A DNA stretch of 64,000 nt from Aggregatibacter aphrophilus ATCC 33389 (GTDB taxonomy: Bacteria > Pseudomonadota > Gammaproteobacteria > Enterobacterales > Pasteurellaceae): positions 124,001-188,000 of the forward strand of contig NZ_LR134327.1 in the NCBI RefSeq assembly GCF_900636915.1, written 5' to 3'. A model generated the notes under the pieces. The model ran no database searches, was not told where the DNA came from, and saw only the letters and a list, made by a program, of their open reading frames with translations. Of this stretch, positions 10,515 through 19,783 are shown piece after piece; within the stretch, counting starts at the first letter, position 1, and the number at the start of each line of letters is the position of its first letter. The position numbers and the translations under genes are program-made.

Positions 10515-10888
10515 ACTGTTTGCACTACTTTTGTTAGATTAAAAATACAGCAATAACCCAATGGCTATTACCTCGTCTTGAGTGATGGTTGTTGAAATGA
10601 CTAAGAGGAACTAAGGCAGAAACCACAAATGCACCAAATAATCACTCTCCAACCAATTAAAATAAAACTCAAATTCTGTTTTTTTACTTTTTTAGAGCGA
10701 AATCAAAGAAAATCTAACGCCCATAAAAAAAGGTTAAAATATTGCTAAAATAAACGCCCTATTTTAACCAAATAATAACCTTCACGCCACTTTGAAAACG
10801 GCTTGTTTGCTTATTTTTCGTGAAAAACCACAGATTCTTTGCAAAAAATCAATTTTTGATTTTTTCACAACTAATCACAAAGAGGTAA
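10515..10888. promoter_or_regulatory. AT-rich gap upstream of nqrA with inverted repeat
   Basis: This 374-bp gap holds no credible ORF. It must carry the nqr operon promoter (minus strand). A perfect 10-bp inverted repeat, GGTTAAAATA (10732-10741) with TATTTTAACC (10760-10769), 18-nt loop, could be an operator. The right end holds the bolA terminator. No known regulator motif is matched with confidence. Confidence 0.5.
10843..10865. terminator. Terminator after bolA
   Basis: Arms AAAAAATCAA and TTGATTTTTT with a 3-nt loop; in the bolA direction the hairpin ends in a T tract. It lies about 25 bp beyond the bolA stop. Confidence 0.65.
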
Positions 10889-11200
10889 TCACTGACCAAC
10901 ACCAAGACAATTTGGTGATTTAGGAAAACTCTGCCCTAACGCCAACCATTCTTCTTTGGTGTATAGGTGCAATGCCAACGCGTGAATACCGTTTTGCAAA
11001 TCTTGCGCTAAAAATTGATAGATTTTGCGATGACGCGCAACTTTACTTATCCCCTCAAACACATCACTGACAATCACCACTTTAAAGTGTGAGCTGTCGC
11101 CGCGCCCCGAACTATGCATATGGCTTTCGTTCTCAATAGCCATAAAGTGCGGTCGAAATTCCAATGATAATCGCGTTTCCAACTCCTGCTGTTTTGACAT
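10889..11200 (-). CDS. bolA: BolA family protein
   Basis: BolA proteins pair with monothiol glutaredoxins in Fe-S handling and can bind DNA; in enterobacteria BolA affects cell shape under stress. The 103-residue sequence has the class II KH-like fold signature: HMHSSGRGDSSHFKVVIVSDVFEG, then VARHRKIYQFL and a helix ending HALALHLYTKEEW. The start at 11200 (MSKQQELE) has GGAGTGA upstream and is preferred to the open frame at 11221. The divergent neighbour is yajG, a pairing also found in E. coli (ampG-yajG-bolA). Confidence 0.93.
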   Translation of the reverse strand: MSKQQELETRLSLEFRPHFMAIENESHMHSSGRGDSSHFKVVIVSDVFEGISKVARHRKIYQFLAQDLQNGIHALALHLYTKEEWLALGQSFPKSPNCLGVGQ

Positions 11201-11301
11201 ATTAATCACTCCTAAAATCAATTATTAAGCAGCAAATACTATACAATCCACTATAAGTTTGTAAGAATAGTCCCATTCTGTTCAAACTCATCGAGGATAC
11301 T

Positions 11302-11895
11302 ATGAAATTTAATGTTAAGACTCTGGCTATCGGCTCTATTTTGCTTTCCGGCGTATTATTAACCGGCTGTCAAAGCGAACCGAATACACTTAGTTTTACA
11401 CCGGCAACACCGCAAGCCACTATGAATGTCAACCAATCGGCTGTCGTTTTTGTCAGCACCCGTGATATGCGTCAAACACCTGAGATTTCCAGCTATGTAG
11501 CCGACGGCAAAGTGGTCAAATTATCTGCTTCACCAAGCGTAACCGAATTATTCCAACAGGTTGAACAACAAAACCTTATCAGCAAAGGCTTCCGTATTGG
11601 CATGGCAAATAACTCTAACGCGGCAGTGACTGTAGATGTACAAGAATTCATTGCCAAAGTTAATCAAGGCAATTTACGTTACGACATTGATAGCAAAATT
11701 CAATTGGCAATTCATGTTCAGGGGCGCCGTGGTCAATTTACCAAAAATATCAATGCCACCCGAAGCCACTCCGGCGCCTTCTCTGCAAGAAATGCCGAAA
11801 TCCAAAAAGTATTGGGTGAAACCTTTAACGAAGTGGTCCAATCCATTTACATGGACCAAGAAATCACCAATGCAATTAATCAATATGCAAATTAA
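11302..11895 (+). CDS. yajG: YajG-family lipoprotein
   Basis: This is a 197-residue predicted outer-membrane lipoprotein. The signal peptide ends in LLTGC (lipobox, Cys near residue 23). The mature part fits YajG: VNQSAVVFVSTRDMRQTPEISSY near the start and a C-terminal helix ending MDQEITNAINQYAN. Function is unknown; the family is linked to peptidoglycan recycling only by its ampG neighbour in enterobacteria. It is divergent from bolA and monocistronic, with GAGGA upstream of the ATG and a strong terminator downstream. Confidence 0.85.
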   Translation: MKFNVKTLAIGSILLSGVLLTGCQSEPNTLSFTPATPQATMNVNQSAVVFVSTRDMRQTPEISSYVADGKVVKLSASPSVTELFQQVEQQNLISKGFRIGMANNSNAAVTVDVQEFIAKVNQGNLRYDIDSKIQLAIHVQGRRGQFTKNINATRSHSGAFSARNAEIQKVLGETFNEVVQSIYMDQEITNAINQYAN

Positions 11896-11982
11896 AAAAC
11901 ACTGCTAAAAATGACCGCACTTTACCAATGTAAAAAGTGTGGTGAAAGTATTGAGCATTTCTAATTAATTGGCTTAACAAAT

Positions 11983-12026
11983 AAAAATCACGCATAAATC
12001 CTCACCAAGATTTATGCGTGATTTTT
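11983..12026. terminator. Strong bidirectional terminator between yajG and the tRNA genes
   Basis: An 18-bp stem, AAAAATCACGCATAAATC with GATTTATGCGTGATTTTT, and a short loop lie between convergent transcription units. A and T tracts at both sides suit both directions. Confidence 0.9.
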
Positions 12027-12064
12027 TATTTACCTTATCACTAATTAAACCAGACATTAGAAAG

Positions 12065-12095
12065 ACAAAAGCCGCTAATTACTTAGCGGCTCTCT
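12065..12095 (-). terminator. Terminator of the tRNA-Phe/tRNA-Asn operon
   Basis: GCCGCTAA (12071-12078) pairs with TTAGCGGC (12083-12090); in the tRNA direction the stem is followed by TTTTGTCTTT. It lies directly after tRNA-Asn. Confidence 0.85.
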
Positions 12096-12101
12096 AGAAT
12101 T

Positions 12102-12177
12102 TGGCTCCTCCTGCTGGACTTGAACCAGCGACATATGGATTAACAGTCCACCGTTCTACCGACTGAACTAAGGAGGA
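12102..12177 (-). tRNA. tRNA-Asn (anticodon GTT)
   Basis: 76 nt with encoded CCA. The acceptor stem is TCCTCCT/AGGAGGA with discriminator G, the D arm contains TAGTTCAGTCGGTAGAA, the anticodon loop reads CTGTTAA, and the T arm contains GGTTCAAGTCC. Anticodon GTT reads AAC/AAU (Asn). It lies 4 nt downstream of tRNA-Phe and is processed from the same transcript. Confidence 0.97.
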
Positions 12178-12181
12178 ATAG

Positions 12182-12257
12182 TGGTGCCTCGAGGCGGAAT
12201 CGAACCACCGACACGGGGATTTTCAATCCCCTGCTCTACCGACTGAGCTATCGAGGC
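12182..12257 (-). tRNA. tRNA-Phe (anticodon GAA)
   Basis: 76 nt with encoded CCA. The acceptor stem is GCCTCGA/TCGAGGC with discriminator A, D arm TAGCTCAGTCGGTAGAG, anticodon loop TTGAAAA, T arm GTGGTTCGATTCC. Anticodon GAA reads UUC/UUU (Phe). First gene of a two-tRNA unit. Confidence 0.97.
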
Positions 12258-12275
12258 AACTCATCAGTGGTGCGT

Positions 12276-12304
12276 ATTAAACGTTTTTTTCGATTTCAAG
12301 TCAA
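12276..12304 (-). promoter_or_regulatory. Promoter of the tRNA-Phe/tRNA-Asn unit
   Basis: On the minus strand TTGACT (12299-12304) and TTTAAT (12276-12281) are separated by exactly 17 bp. A GC-containing discriminator (ACGCACC) follows, typical of growth-rate and ppGpp controlled stable RNA promoters. It lies about 20 bp before tRNA-Phe. Confidence 0.85.
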
Positions 12305-12404
12305 CATCTATTTTTAAAAAATCCGAAATAATTAACTTGTTTGCACATTTAACAAGCGAAACGTATATAAATGCTACATTTATCGAGAATTTTTTATTTC
12401 TTAT

Positions 12405-12444
12405 ATAAAACACGAAGCCCGCTCAACATCCGTTAAGCGGGCAA
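12405..12444 (-). terminator. Terminator after mltC
   Basis: GCCCGCT (12417-12423) pairs with AGCGGGC (12436-12442); in the mltC direction the stem is followed by TTCGTGTTTTATA. It lies about 25 bp beyond the mltC stop. Confidence 0.75.
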
Positions 12445-12466
12445 TTAATCTCACGAAAGATCTGGA

Positions 12467-13546
12467 TTAACGTCTTACGCGGTAACTCTTTTGTGCCTTA
12501 TCCACTTTCACCAGATAATTACGAGCCTGCGCAGACGGATGGCTGGTAGTCAATATGCGATAAACCTGCTCAGGATACAGTTGATTAATTTGCATAATCG
12601 CTGCATCTTTATCGTCATTGAATACCCGCAACACGGCACCTGCACCACTGTTATAAGCTGAAATCATCGCAAAGCGTTTTGATGTCGGATTGCTGATACC
12701 ATCTAAATATTTATTTTGTAACAACCATAAATAAGCTGCCCCGGCATCAATATTTTTCTCCGGATCAAATAAATAACTCTTGCTCGGCTGACCACTTAAC
12801 CCTTTCATTTGGAAAATATCACGTCCTGCGGTATGCGGCACCACTTGCATTAAGCCCATGGCGTTAGCATAACTAATCGCATACGGGTTAAAACTCGATT
12901 CCGTTTGCATAATCCCGAGGATCAAACTCTCATCCAAGCCATAACGACGAGCCACTTTACGTACAATCGGAATATATTTTTGTGCACGCACTTCCACATG
13001 GTTGGCAATCATTGGGATCACCACAAATTGCACTTGATTACCGTTCGCTAAACGACGGGTTTGCAATTTATTCTGAATTAAATAAGTCGCAAAATTGCTA
13101 GCTGTAAATTGATTGGCAATTGAACCGCCTAAATTATCAATGACCTGCCCAACCAAGAACGGACGATTACTAATCGGCACATCACCGGAAGCAAATAAAT
13201 CGATCCCGTTAGCATCAGAACCCATTAACAATGTGTGCACGATGGAATTATGCAATCGATTCAAATCCGCTTGCGTTTCAATGGTAATCAAACCTTCGTC
13301 AAAACTCACATGGCTACGGGTGTAATATTGATCGGTATATTTCACATAGTCTTTACGACTTGCTACCAATAATTCGTTTACCCCCCAAATGCGGTCAATA
13401 TTATTCGCAAATTGCCCGGTTAAAATATCCAAGCCGCGCGTATCTTTCGCAAAGGCCTCGTCATAATCTAATCCCTTGTGATGAGAACTTCCGCCACCAC
13501 AAGCATACAAAAACGGAATTAACGCCAGAATTAAATACTTCTTCAT
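12467..13546 (-). CDS. mltC: Membrane-bound lytic murein transglycosylase C
   Basis: MltC cleaves the MurNAc-GlcNAc bond of peptidoglycan to give 1,6-anhydro ends, acting from the outer membrane. The ATG at 13546 gives 359 residues and begins with a lipoprotein signal [20 protein letters not shown]. The SLT domain holds the catalytic glutamate in [16 protein letters not shown], then [16 protein letters not shown] and the tyrosine motif [16 protein letters not shown]. It follows yggX by one base, as in the E. coli order mutY-yggX-mltC. The frame is open to 13600, but the upstream start would spoil the signal peptide. Confidence 0.96.
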   Translation of the reverse strand: MKKYLILALIPFLYACGGGSSHHKGLDYDEAFAKDTRGLDILTGQFANNIDRIWGVNELLVASRKDYVKYTDQYYTRSHVSFDEGLITIETQADLNRLHNSIVHTLLMGSDANGIDLFASGDVPISNRPFLVGQVIDNLGGSIANQFTASNFATYLIQNKLQTRRLANGNQVQFVVIPMIANHVEVRAQKYIPIVRKVARRYGLDESLILGIMQTESSFNPYAISYANAMGLMQVVPHTAGRDIFQMKGLSGQPSKSYLFDPEKNIDAGAAYLWLLQNKYLDGISNPTSKRFAMISAYNSGAGAVLRVFNDDKDAAIMQINQLYPEQVYRILTTSHPSAQARNYLVKVDKAQKSYRVRR

Positions 13547-13547
13547 C

Positions 13548-13823
13548 TTACTTCGCTTCAGGTGGGGTATAACCTTCAATATGAACATCTTTGCCTTCAA
13601 ACAGGAAACTCACCATTTCTTGCTCTAACAATTTACGATGCTCTACGTTCATCATGTTTAATTTTTTCTCGTTAACCAACATGGTTTGTTTTTTCATCCA
13701 TTCGCCCCACGCTTGTTTACTAATGGAATCGAAAATACGTTTACCCAATTCGCCCGGATATAATTGAAAATCCAAGCCTTCCGCTTCTTGTTTTAAACGT
13801 TCACAAAACACCATTCTTGCCAT
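13548..13823 (-). CDS. yggX: Fe(2+)-trafficking protein YggX
   Basis: This 91-residue cytoplasmic protein starts [20 protein letters not shown], with the conserved cysteine near residue 7, followed by the family motifs [17 protein letters not shown] and [15 protein letters not shown]. YggX protects Fe-S clusters and limits free-iron oxidative damage. It overlaps the 3' end of mutY, itself an Fe-S enzyme, by 23 bp, so translation is coupled. Confidence 0.96.
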   Translation of the reverse strand: MARMVFCERLKQEAEGLDFQLYPGELGKRIFDSISKQAWGEWMKKQTMLVNEKKLNMMNVEHRKLLEQEMVSFLFEGKDVHIEGYTPPEAK

Positions 13824-14940
13824 AACGATTCCTTACATACTGAGTTAACAAATTCTTCACCGGCGTGGCGAGGCCGATGGGATCGGGATTTTGCGGATCA
13901 TACCAATATTTGACCGCACTTAATAGCGCGGATTGATATTGATTTTGCTTTTCAGCCACTTTTTTCCAATCGGAACGATCCACATCCTCGGGATTTGTTT
14001 GATCGTCAAATCGGGCATAAATCGGATAAATATCCAAATGAAAATGACTGAATGTATGGCGAAATGCCGCCCACTCTTGATATTGCTGAATTCCGTTTGA
14101 TGCCAGATACGCCAATAATTCCTCTTTATCGGCAAATTGCGGAAAACAATATAACCCGCCCCACAAACCGGCATTTTCCCGCTGTTCCAACGCGACTTTA
14201 CCGTCTTTTTCCAATAGCAAAAAATAACTGTCCCGCTCCGGCAACGCTTTCTTCGGTTTTTTCCCCGGATACGCCTGCCAATTTTGTTCGGCATTCGCTC
14301 GGCAATTTGACTGCAATGGACAAAGACCACACTTCGGTTTGGAACGGGTGCACACCATCGCGCCAAGATCCATCATTGCCTGATTAAAATCCGCCACCTG
14401 AGTATTCGGCGTCACCTCGCCCGTCAGCTGCCATAGGCGATCTTCCGTTTTCTTCTCCCCCGGCCAACCGTTCACCGCAAAATAACGGGACAACACCCGC
14501 TTCACGTTGCCGTCTAAAATGGCATAAGGTGCATTTAAACAAGAGGACAAAATTGCACCTGCCGTGCTGCGCCCCACGCCGGGTAAGGCCAACACCTGTT
14601 CAAATTCTGTCGGAAATTTGCCACAGTATTGATCACGCATCACTTGTGCCGCTTTATGTAAATTGCGCGCCCGTGCGTAATAACCTAAGCCCGTCCATAA
14701 ATGCAACACTTCGTCTAACGGCGCATCGGCAAGTGCGGTCAAATTCGGGAACGTTTTCACAAATCGCTCAAAATAAGGAATTACCGTCGCCACTTGCGTT
14801 TGCTGCAACATAACTTCCGACAACCAAACGCCATATAAAGTTTTATTTTGTTGCCAAGGTAAATGCTTACGCCCAAACTTGTCATACCAAGTCAGTACAG
14901 CCTGCGCAAAAGGCGCATTTGGAGTTGATTGTGCCAGCAT
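13801..14940 (-). CDS. mutY: A/G-specific adenine glycosylase MutY
   Basis: MutY removes adenine mispaired with 8-oxoguanine. The 379 residues comprise an N-terminal HhH-GPD domain (catalytic Glu in [10 protein letters not shown] near residue 40, helix-hairpin-helix [12 protein letters not shown], catalytic Asp region [13 protein letters not shown]), a 4Fe-4S loop with four cysteines ([17 protein letters not shown]) and a C-terminal NUDIX-like domain that reads 8-oxoG. The first gene of mutY-yggX-mltC, divergent from trmB-yggL. Confidence 0.97.
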   Translation of the reverse strand: MLAQSTPNAPFAQAVLTWYDKFGRKHLPWQQNKTLYGVWLSEVMLQQTQVATVIPYFERFVKTFPNLTALADAPLDEVLHLWTGLGYYARARNLHKAAQVMRDQYCGKFPTEFEQVLALPGVGRSTAGAILSSCLNAPYAILDGNVKRVLSRYFAVNGWPGEKKTEDRLWQLTGEVTPNTQVADFNQAMMDLGAMVCTRSKPKCGLCPLQSNCRANAEQNWQAYPGKKPKKALPERDSYFLLLEKDGKVALEQRENAGLWGGLYCFPQFADKEELLAYLASNGIQQYQEWAAFRHTFSHFHLDIYPIYARFDDQTNPEDVDRSDWKKVAEKQNQYQSALLSAVKYWYDPQNPDPIGLATPVKNLLTQYVRNRYGKNGVL

Positions 14941-15150
14941 AACTTCCTAATAATTCAATAAAAGTGCGGTCGATTTTTGTTACGTTTTTTCCAAAACCCC
15001 GCCAAATCAAAATCGTCAAAGTTTAACACAAAGGCAACGTCTTGTTGATTCCTTGCCGGCAAAATTGCCAAGGGTACGGAAACAGCCTATAATCAGCCGC
15101 TACTTTTTAGTACATTCTATTTTCCGTTATCCCATAAATCACAAAATTTC

Positions 15151-15918
15151 ATGTTAGAAAAACAATCTCAAGAACAGATTCCAACGACCTTTGCCGATCA
15201 AAAACGTAAAACTGTCGAATCTGCCGAATTCACCGCCGATGGTCGTTATAAAAGAAAAGTACGCAGTTTTGTGCTACGTACAGGCCGTTTAAGCGATCAT
15301 CAAAAAAACGCTATGAACCAAAACTGGGCAACATTAGGTTTGGATTACCAACCACACCCATTTGATTTCAAAAGTATTTATGGAAACGATAATCCCGTTA
15401 TTTTGGAAATCGGCTTCGGTATGGGCAGTTCCCTTGTGGAGATGGCGGCACAAAATCCCGACAAAAATTACCTAGGTATTGAAGTACATACGCCGGGCGT
15501 CGGTGCCTGTATTGCTTACGCGGTGGAAAAAGGCGTGACGAACCTGCGTGTGATTTGTCACGATGCCACCGAAATTCTACGTGACAGCATTGCCGACCAA
15601 AGCCTTGGCGGTTTGCAACTATTCTTTCCGGATCCGTGGCACAAAGCCAGACACCACAAACGTCGTATTGTGCAACCGCACTTTATTGACAGTCTATTGA
15701 ACAAATTACACGCGGGAGCTTTCATTCACATGGCGACCGATTGGCAAGATTACGCCGAACATATGTTGGAAGTGTTACAGCAATATCCGCAGTTGCGTAA
15801 CACGTCTGCCAACAACGACTATATTCCACGTCCTGATTTTCGTCCGTTAACCAAGTTTGAACAACGCGGTCATCGCCTAGGACACGGCGTGTGGGATTTA
15901 TATTTCATCAAACCTTAA
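15151..15918 (+). CDS. trmB: tRNA (guanine-N7-)-methyltransferase TrmB
   Basis: TrmB methylates G46 of the tRNA variable loop using S-adenosylmethionine. The 255-residue protein has the SAM motif [11 protein letters not shown] near residue 85, the acidic loop [12 protein letters not shown], the catalytic segment [17 protein letters not shown] and the C-terminal [24 protein letters not shown]. The first 10-15 residues vary in the family and no clear ribosome-binding site precedes the ATG at 15151, so the exact start is less sure. It forms an operon with yggL (16-bp gap). Confidence 0.96.
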   Translation: MLEKQSQEQIPTTFADQKRKTVESAEFTADGRYKRKVRSFVLRTGRLSDHQKNAMNQNWATLGLDYQPHPFDFKSIYGNDNPVILEIGFGMGSSLVEMAAQNPDKNYLGIEVHTPGVGACIAYAVEKGVTNLRVICHDATEILRDSIADQSLGGLQLFFPDPWHKARHHKRRIVQPHFIDSLLNKLHAGAFIHMATDWQDYAEHMLEVLQQYPQLRNTSANNDYIPRPDFRPLTKFEQRGHRLGHGVWDLYFIKP

Positions 15919-15934
15919 CAAAAGGAAACTCATC

Positions 15935-16276
15935 ATGGCTATCAAACGTAACCAAAGACAACGCAAAAAAATGCACCTTGCCGAATTCCAAGAATTAGGC
16001 TTTTTAGTGAAATGGCAATTCGCCGAAGGCACATCCGTTGAACAAATCGACAATACCGTTGACCGCTTCATCGCCGAAGTTATTAAACCTAACGGATTGG
16101 CCTACGAAGGTAGCGGCTATTTACACTGGGAAGGCTTGGTTTGCTTAGAAAAAATCGGCAAATGTGATGCCAACCATCAAGAATTGGTGAAAAATTGGTT
16201 AACCCAAAATGGCTTGCAACAAATTGAAATCAGCGAATTATTTGATATTTGGTGGGAATACCCGGCCGGAGCATAA
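15935..16276 (+). CDS. yggL: YggL family (50S ribosome-associated, DUF469)
   Basis: This small basic-then-acidic cytoplasmic protein of 113 residues starts with RNQRQRKKMHLAEFQELGF, the YggL signature, and ends in DIWWEYPAGA. YggL has been reported to bind the large ribosomal subunit, but its function is not settled. AAAGGAAA precedes the ATG. It is cotranscribed with trmB, the arrangement seen in enterobacteria. Confidence 0.9.
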   Translation: MAIKRNQRQRKKMHLAEFQELGFLVKWQFAEGTSVEQIDNTVDRFIAEVIKPNGLAYEGSGYLHWEGLVCLEKIGKCDANHQELVKNWLTQNGLQQIEISELFDIWWEYPAGA

Positions 16277-16307
16277 TTCAAAGATGCTTTTCAATATGTT
16301 GTAAAAA

Positions 16308-16340
16308 AAGGGCGTATGTGATTATACGCCCTTAAAAAAC
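16308..16340 (+). terminator. Terminator of trmB-yggL
   Basis: AAGGGCGTAT (16308-16317) pairs with ATACGCCCTT (16324-16333), loop 6 nt, then an A-rich tail. Placed 30 bp after the yggL stop. Confidence 0.75.
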
Positions 16341-16350
16341 ATTGCTAAAA

Positions 16351-16396
16351 AAGACCGCACTTTATGCTTTTCAGATCAAAGTGCGGTCTTTTTTTA
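16351..16396. terminator. Inverted uptake-signal pair, terminator between convergent genes
   Basis: AAGACCGCACTTT pairs with AAAGTGCGGTCTT and is followed by a long T run, overlapping the last codons of the ABC exporter on the other strand. Confidence 0.8.
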
Positions 16397-18238
16397 ATCC
16401 ACATGCCCGCTTAAGAAACCACCGCTTTGGTGTTGCCATAATTTGGCATAGAGACCGTTTTGTTCGAGTAATTCAGCATGAGTACCTTGTTCCACGATTT
16501 GTCCGTGATCCAACACAATCAGACGATCCATCGCGGCAATCGTAGATAAACGGTGAGCGATGGCGATAACGGTTTTGTTTTCCATCATTTTATCCAAACT
16601 TTCCTGAATCGCCGCTTCCACTTCAGAATCCAGCGCGCTGGTGGCTTCGTCCAATAACAAAATCGGCGCATCTTTTAACATCACGCGGGCGATGGCAATA
16701 CGCTGGCGTTGTCCGCCGGAGAGTTTCACGCCACGTTCGCCAACATGGGCATCATACCCTTTGCGTCCCTGCGCATCGCTTAAAAACGGAATAAAATCCG
16801 CCGCTTCGGCACGTTCAGCGGCATCAAACATTTCCTGCTCGGTGGCACTTGGTCTGCCGTACACGATGTTATCACGCACGGAACGGTGCAATAACGACGT
16901 ATCTTGCGTCACCAAGCCGATTTGACTGCGCAGGCTTTCCTGTTGCACGTCCATGATATTTTGCCCGTCAATGGTGATAGTGCCTTGTTGCGCTTCATAA
17001 AAGCGTAAAAGCAAATTCACAATCGTGGATTTACCCGCGCCGGAACGCCCAATCAATCCCACTTTTTCACCCGGTTTAATGGTTAAATTAAAATGGCTCA
17101 ACAAAGGTTTTGCCGGATCATAGGCAAAGCTCAGGTCGTTAAATTTAATCTCGCCACGCGTAACATTTAACGGTGGGCAATTTGGTTTATCCAAAATAGT
17201 TTGCGGCTTGGTCAGCGTATTCATACCGTCATTTACCGTACCGATATTTTCAAACAAGCGTGCCGATTCCCACATAATCCAACGGGACAAGCCATGAACG
17301 CGCAACGCCATCGCGGTGGATGTGGCAATGGCACCGACGCCGACCAACCCTTGTTGCCATAGAAGTACACCAATGATTGCAGTACTTAGAATCAGCACGA
17401 CGTTGTTAATATAAGTCAAGCTGTCTAGCGAGGTTGCCAAACGCATTTGGGCGTGCACTGTAACCATAAATTCTTCCATAGAACGTTTGGCGTAACCCGC
17501 TTCACGAGCACCGTGAGAAAACAATTTTACGGTAGCAATATTGGAATAGGCATCGGTGATTCGCCCCGTCATTAATGAACGGGCATCAGCCTGACGCTGG
17601 GCCGTTTTGGAAAGTCGCGGAATCAAGAAACGCAAAATGGTGATAAACAGCACAATCCAAACGAAGAAAGGCACGAGAAACCAACTATCCAATGATGCCA
17701 ACACCAAGCCCGAGGTCACAAAATACACCACCACATAAACCAACATATCGGCGATAGTGAGCACGGTATCGCGCACCGCAAGAGCGGTTTGCATCACTTT
17801 CGCGGAAACGCGTCCGGCAAATTCGTCTTGGTAAAAACTTAAACTTTGTCCCAACATCAGACGATGGAAATTCCAACGCAGGCGCATTGGGAACACACCT
17901 TGTAAGGTTTGCAGACGCACGGAGGAGGCTAAAAACAACCAAATAATGCTGAAGACTAACAAGCCCCCCATTCCCATGAGTAAATGGCCTTTTTCCTGCC
18001 ATAAGGTTGTCGGTGTATAAGCCCCCAACCAATCCACCAACAAGCCCATAAATTGGAACAACATGGCTTCCATCACGCCGTTTCCAATCGTCAGTACCGC
18101 TAACAGCAAAATCCAACCTTTCATGCCCTCGATGCTCGACCAAATAAAGCGGAACAAACCGTTTTCCAGCGTTTTCGGCGATTGATCGGGATAGGGGTTC
18201 AAGCGATTCTCAAACCAACTAAAAATTTTATTTAACAT
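16394..18238 (-). CDS. ABC exporter (fused permease and ATPase), substrate unknown
   Basis: A half-size exporter of 614 residues: six predicted membrane helices in residues 45-330 (for example GWILLLAVLTIGNGVMEAML), then an ATPase domain with Walker A GRSGAGKST, signature LSGGQRQR, Walker B ILLLDEATSALD and the H-loop AHRLSTI. It belongs to the MsbA/MDR-like class and works as a homo- or heterodimer; the substrate cannot be told. The ATG at 18238 has AAGGAAAG upstream and is preferred to the TTG at 18259. A divergent-free upstream neighbour is the AraC regulator on the same strand, 80 bp away. Confidence 0.9.
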   Translation of the reverse strand: MLNKIFSWFENRLNPYPDQSPKTLENGLFRFIWSSIEGMKGWILLLAVLTIGNGVMEAMLFQFMGLLVDWLGAYTPTTLWQEKGHLLMGMGGLLVFSIIWLFLASSVRLQTLQGVFPMRLRWNFHRLMLGQSLSFYQDEFAGRVSAKVMQTALAVRDTVLTIADMLVYVVVYFVTSGLVLASLDSWFLVPFFVWIVLFITILRFLIPRLSKTAQRQADARSLMTGRITDAYSNIATVKLFSHGAREAGYAKRSMEEFMVTVHAQMRLATSLDSLTYINNVVLILSTAIIGVLLWQQGLVGVGAIATSTAMALRVHGLSRWIMWESARLFENIGTVNDGMNTLTKPQTILDKPNCPPLNVTRGEIKFNDLSFAYDPAKPLLSHFNLTIKPGEKVGLIGRSGAGKSTIVNLLLRFYEAQQGTITIDGQNIMDVQQESLRSQIGLVTQDTSLLHRSVRDNIVYGRPSATEQEMFDAAERAEAADFIPFLSDAQGRKGYDAHVGERGVKLSGGQRQRIAIARVMLKDAPILLLDEATSALDSEVEAAIQESLDKMMENKTVIAIAHRLSTIAAMDRLIVLDHGQIVEQGTHAELLEQNGLYAKLWQHQSGGFLSGHVD

Positions 18239-18317
18239 CACGTCTTTCCTTAAAAACAAAAGGCAACTTAGCTGTTGCCCTAAATGGACGCATTATAGCG
18301 TAAAACCTCAACATCGC

Positions 18318-19226
18318 CTAAACCTGTTCGGCTTTTCGATATTGGCTTGGACTAACGCCGTATAGTGCTTTAAAGGTTTTGCTGAAATGCGCCTCCGATT
18401 GATAGCCGACATCCAACGCCACCGACAACACGCTTTTTTGTGTTTTATTTAATAATAACGCGGCTTCTTGCAAGCGTAACTGGGTTAAAAATTTGCCCGG
18501 CGCCATGCCGATTTTTTGTTGAAATACCCGCATAAAATTCGCCCGCGACATCGCTGCCAGTTCTGCCAATGCGTCCATATTCCACGCTTGCTGCGGCGCA
18601 TTAAATAACTGTTGTAACACCTTGCCCAAGCGCTTATCTTGAAAAGCCGCCAATAATCCGCAATGAAGTAAATTTTCCTGCAATCCATGGCGTAAAATAT
18701 AAATAAACAACACAGTAACCAAAGCATCAATCAGCGATTTTGCTCCCTGTTGATGGTTATCGGCTTCCTGTTGCATTAATTGAACGACCGATTGCACAGG
18801 CGTGCCGTTAAGCGACAAATGCAAATATTCCGGCAAGGCATCAATTAGCAAGGAAGGTTTGCTGTAATAAAACAAACCACAGAACATTTTCAAATCCGCC
18901 GAATTCTGTCCGATGCTATACACTTTAAACAACGTAGAATCGTTGTCTTGTTGTTGCGGTACATTATTTTCCGACAAATTTTGAGCCTGCCCGGCAATTA
19001 AGTGCGGTCGATTTTGCGGAAGAAAAAATATATCCCCCGCCTGCAAATGAATTTGCCGTTCACCTAACGTGAGCCAGCATTCTCCTTGTTCAATCAAGTG
19101 AAATGCGCCCACATATTGGTTTTCGGTGATATTCGGTTGAATTTGCCACTGCCCTTGAAACAGGCAGCGAATGTTCACTTCACCGCTTACCTGCGCCAGC
19201 TGAATGAGTTTATCTAAACAGTCCAT
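18318..19226 (-). CDS. AraC-family transcriptional regulator with cupin sensor
   Basis: The 302 residues have an N-terminal cupin domain (EQGECWLTLGERQIHLQAGDIFFLPQNRPH, residues about 45-80) and a C-terminal pair of helix-turn-helix motifs (MDALAELAAMSRANFMRVFQ and VLSVALDVGYQSEAHFSKTF), ending in the classic GVSPSQYRK. Regulators of this class often control a divergent oxidoreductase-type gene, and the divergent neighbour here is a carboxymuconolactone-decarboxylase-like gene 114 bp away. The ligand is unknown. Confidence 0.9.
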   Translation of the reverse strand: MDCLDKLIQLAQVSGEVNIRCLFQGQWQIQPNITENQYVGAFHLIEQGECWLTLGERQIHLQAGDIFFLPQNRPHLIAGQAQNLSENNVPQQQDNDSTLFKVYSIGQNSADLKMFCGLFYYSKPSLLIDALPEYLHLSLNGTPVQSVVQLMQQEADNHQQGAKSLIDALVTVLFIYILRHGLQENLLHCGLLAAFQDKRLGKVLQQLFNAPQQAWNMDALAELAAMSRANFMRVFQQKIGMAPGKFLTQLRLQEAALLLNKTQKSVLSVALDVGYQSEAHFSKTFKALYGVSPSQYRKAEQV

Positions 19227-19340
19227 AATGAGATTTTACGCATAAAAGTTAAGACGAATTGGCAAGTATGATACAAGAATTTGTTTATAATTTGTCTCGA
19301 AATTTAAACCTATCCCCCCAACTTATTAAGGAGAAAAATC

Positions 19341-19679
19341 ATGTTTGCAGATTGGAAAAATGATGTTGCCCACGTAAAGAAATCTTTCGGCGAATTGGGT
19401 AAAAAATATCCGAAAATGTTACAGGCTTACGGCGCACTAGGCGCGGCCGCTGCAGAAGGCAACGTGTTAGATGCCAAAACCCGTGAATTAATCGCGCTTG
19501 CTGTGGCTGTGACTACCCGTTGTGAAAGCTGTATCGGCGTGCATGCTGCAGATGCAGTAAAAGCCGGTGCAACTGAAGAAGAAGTAGCTGCCGCATTAGC
19601 TATGTCTATCGCGTTAAACGCAGGCGCAGCTTATACTTATTCCCTTCGCGCGTTAGAAGCCTATAACGAGCAAAAATAA
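19341..19679 (+). CDS. Carboxymuconolactone decarboxylase / AhpD-like protein
   Basis: A 112-residue helical protein with the AhpD-type active site: TTRCESCIGVHAADAVKAG (CxxC plus nearby His, residues about 58-70), followed by EEEVAAALAMSIALNAGAAY. Such proteins are peroxidase-linked disulfide reductases or decarboxylases; the CxxC here favours a redox role (inference). AAGGAG lies 7 bp before the ATG. The gene is monocistronic with its own terminator and lies divergent from the AraC regulator, the likely controller. Confidence 0.9.
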   Translation: MFADWKNDVAHVKKSFGELGKKYPKMLQAYGALGAAAAEGNVLDAKTRELIALAVAVTTRCESCIGVHAADAVKAGATEEEVAAALAMSIALNAGAAYTYSLRALEAYNEQK

Positions 19680-19711
19680 TACGCCTAACTTTAGTTAGGA
19701 CTAGAAAACAT

Positions 19712-19742
19712 AATCGGCATCTTCCTGATGCCGATTTTTTTG
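19712..19742 (+). terminator. Terminator after the AhpD-like gene
   Basis: AATCGGCAT (19712-19720) pairs with ATGCCGATT (19728-19736), 7-nt loop, then a T run. A smaller hairpin (CCTAAC/GTTAGG, 19683-19698) precedes it. Confidence 0.9.
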
Positions 19743-19783
19743 GAAAAAACACCGCCAAAACCCACCGCACTTTTCCGGAAGAT

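Noticed and set aside
16394..18259. TTG start at 18259 for the ABC exporter
   Set aside because: The ATG at 18238 has a better ribosome-binding site and the added residues are not family-like.
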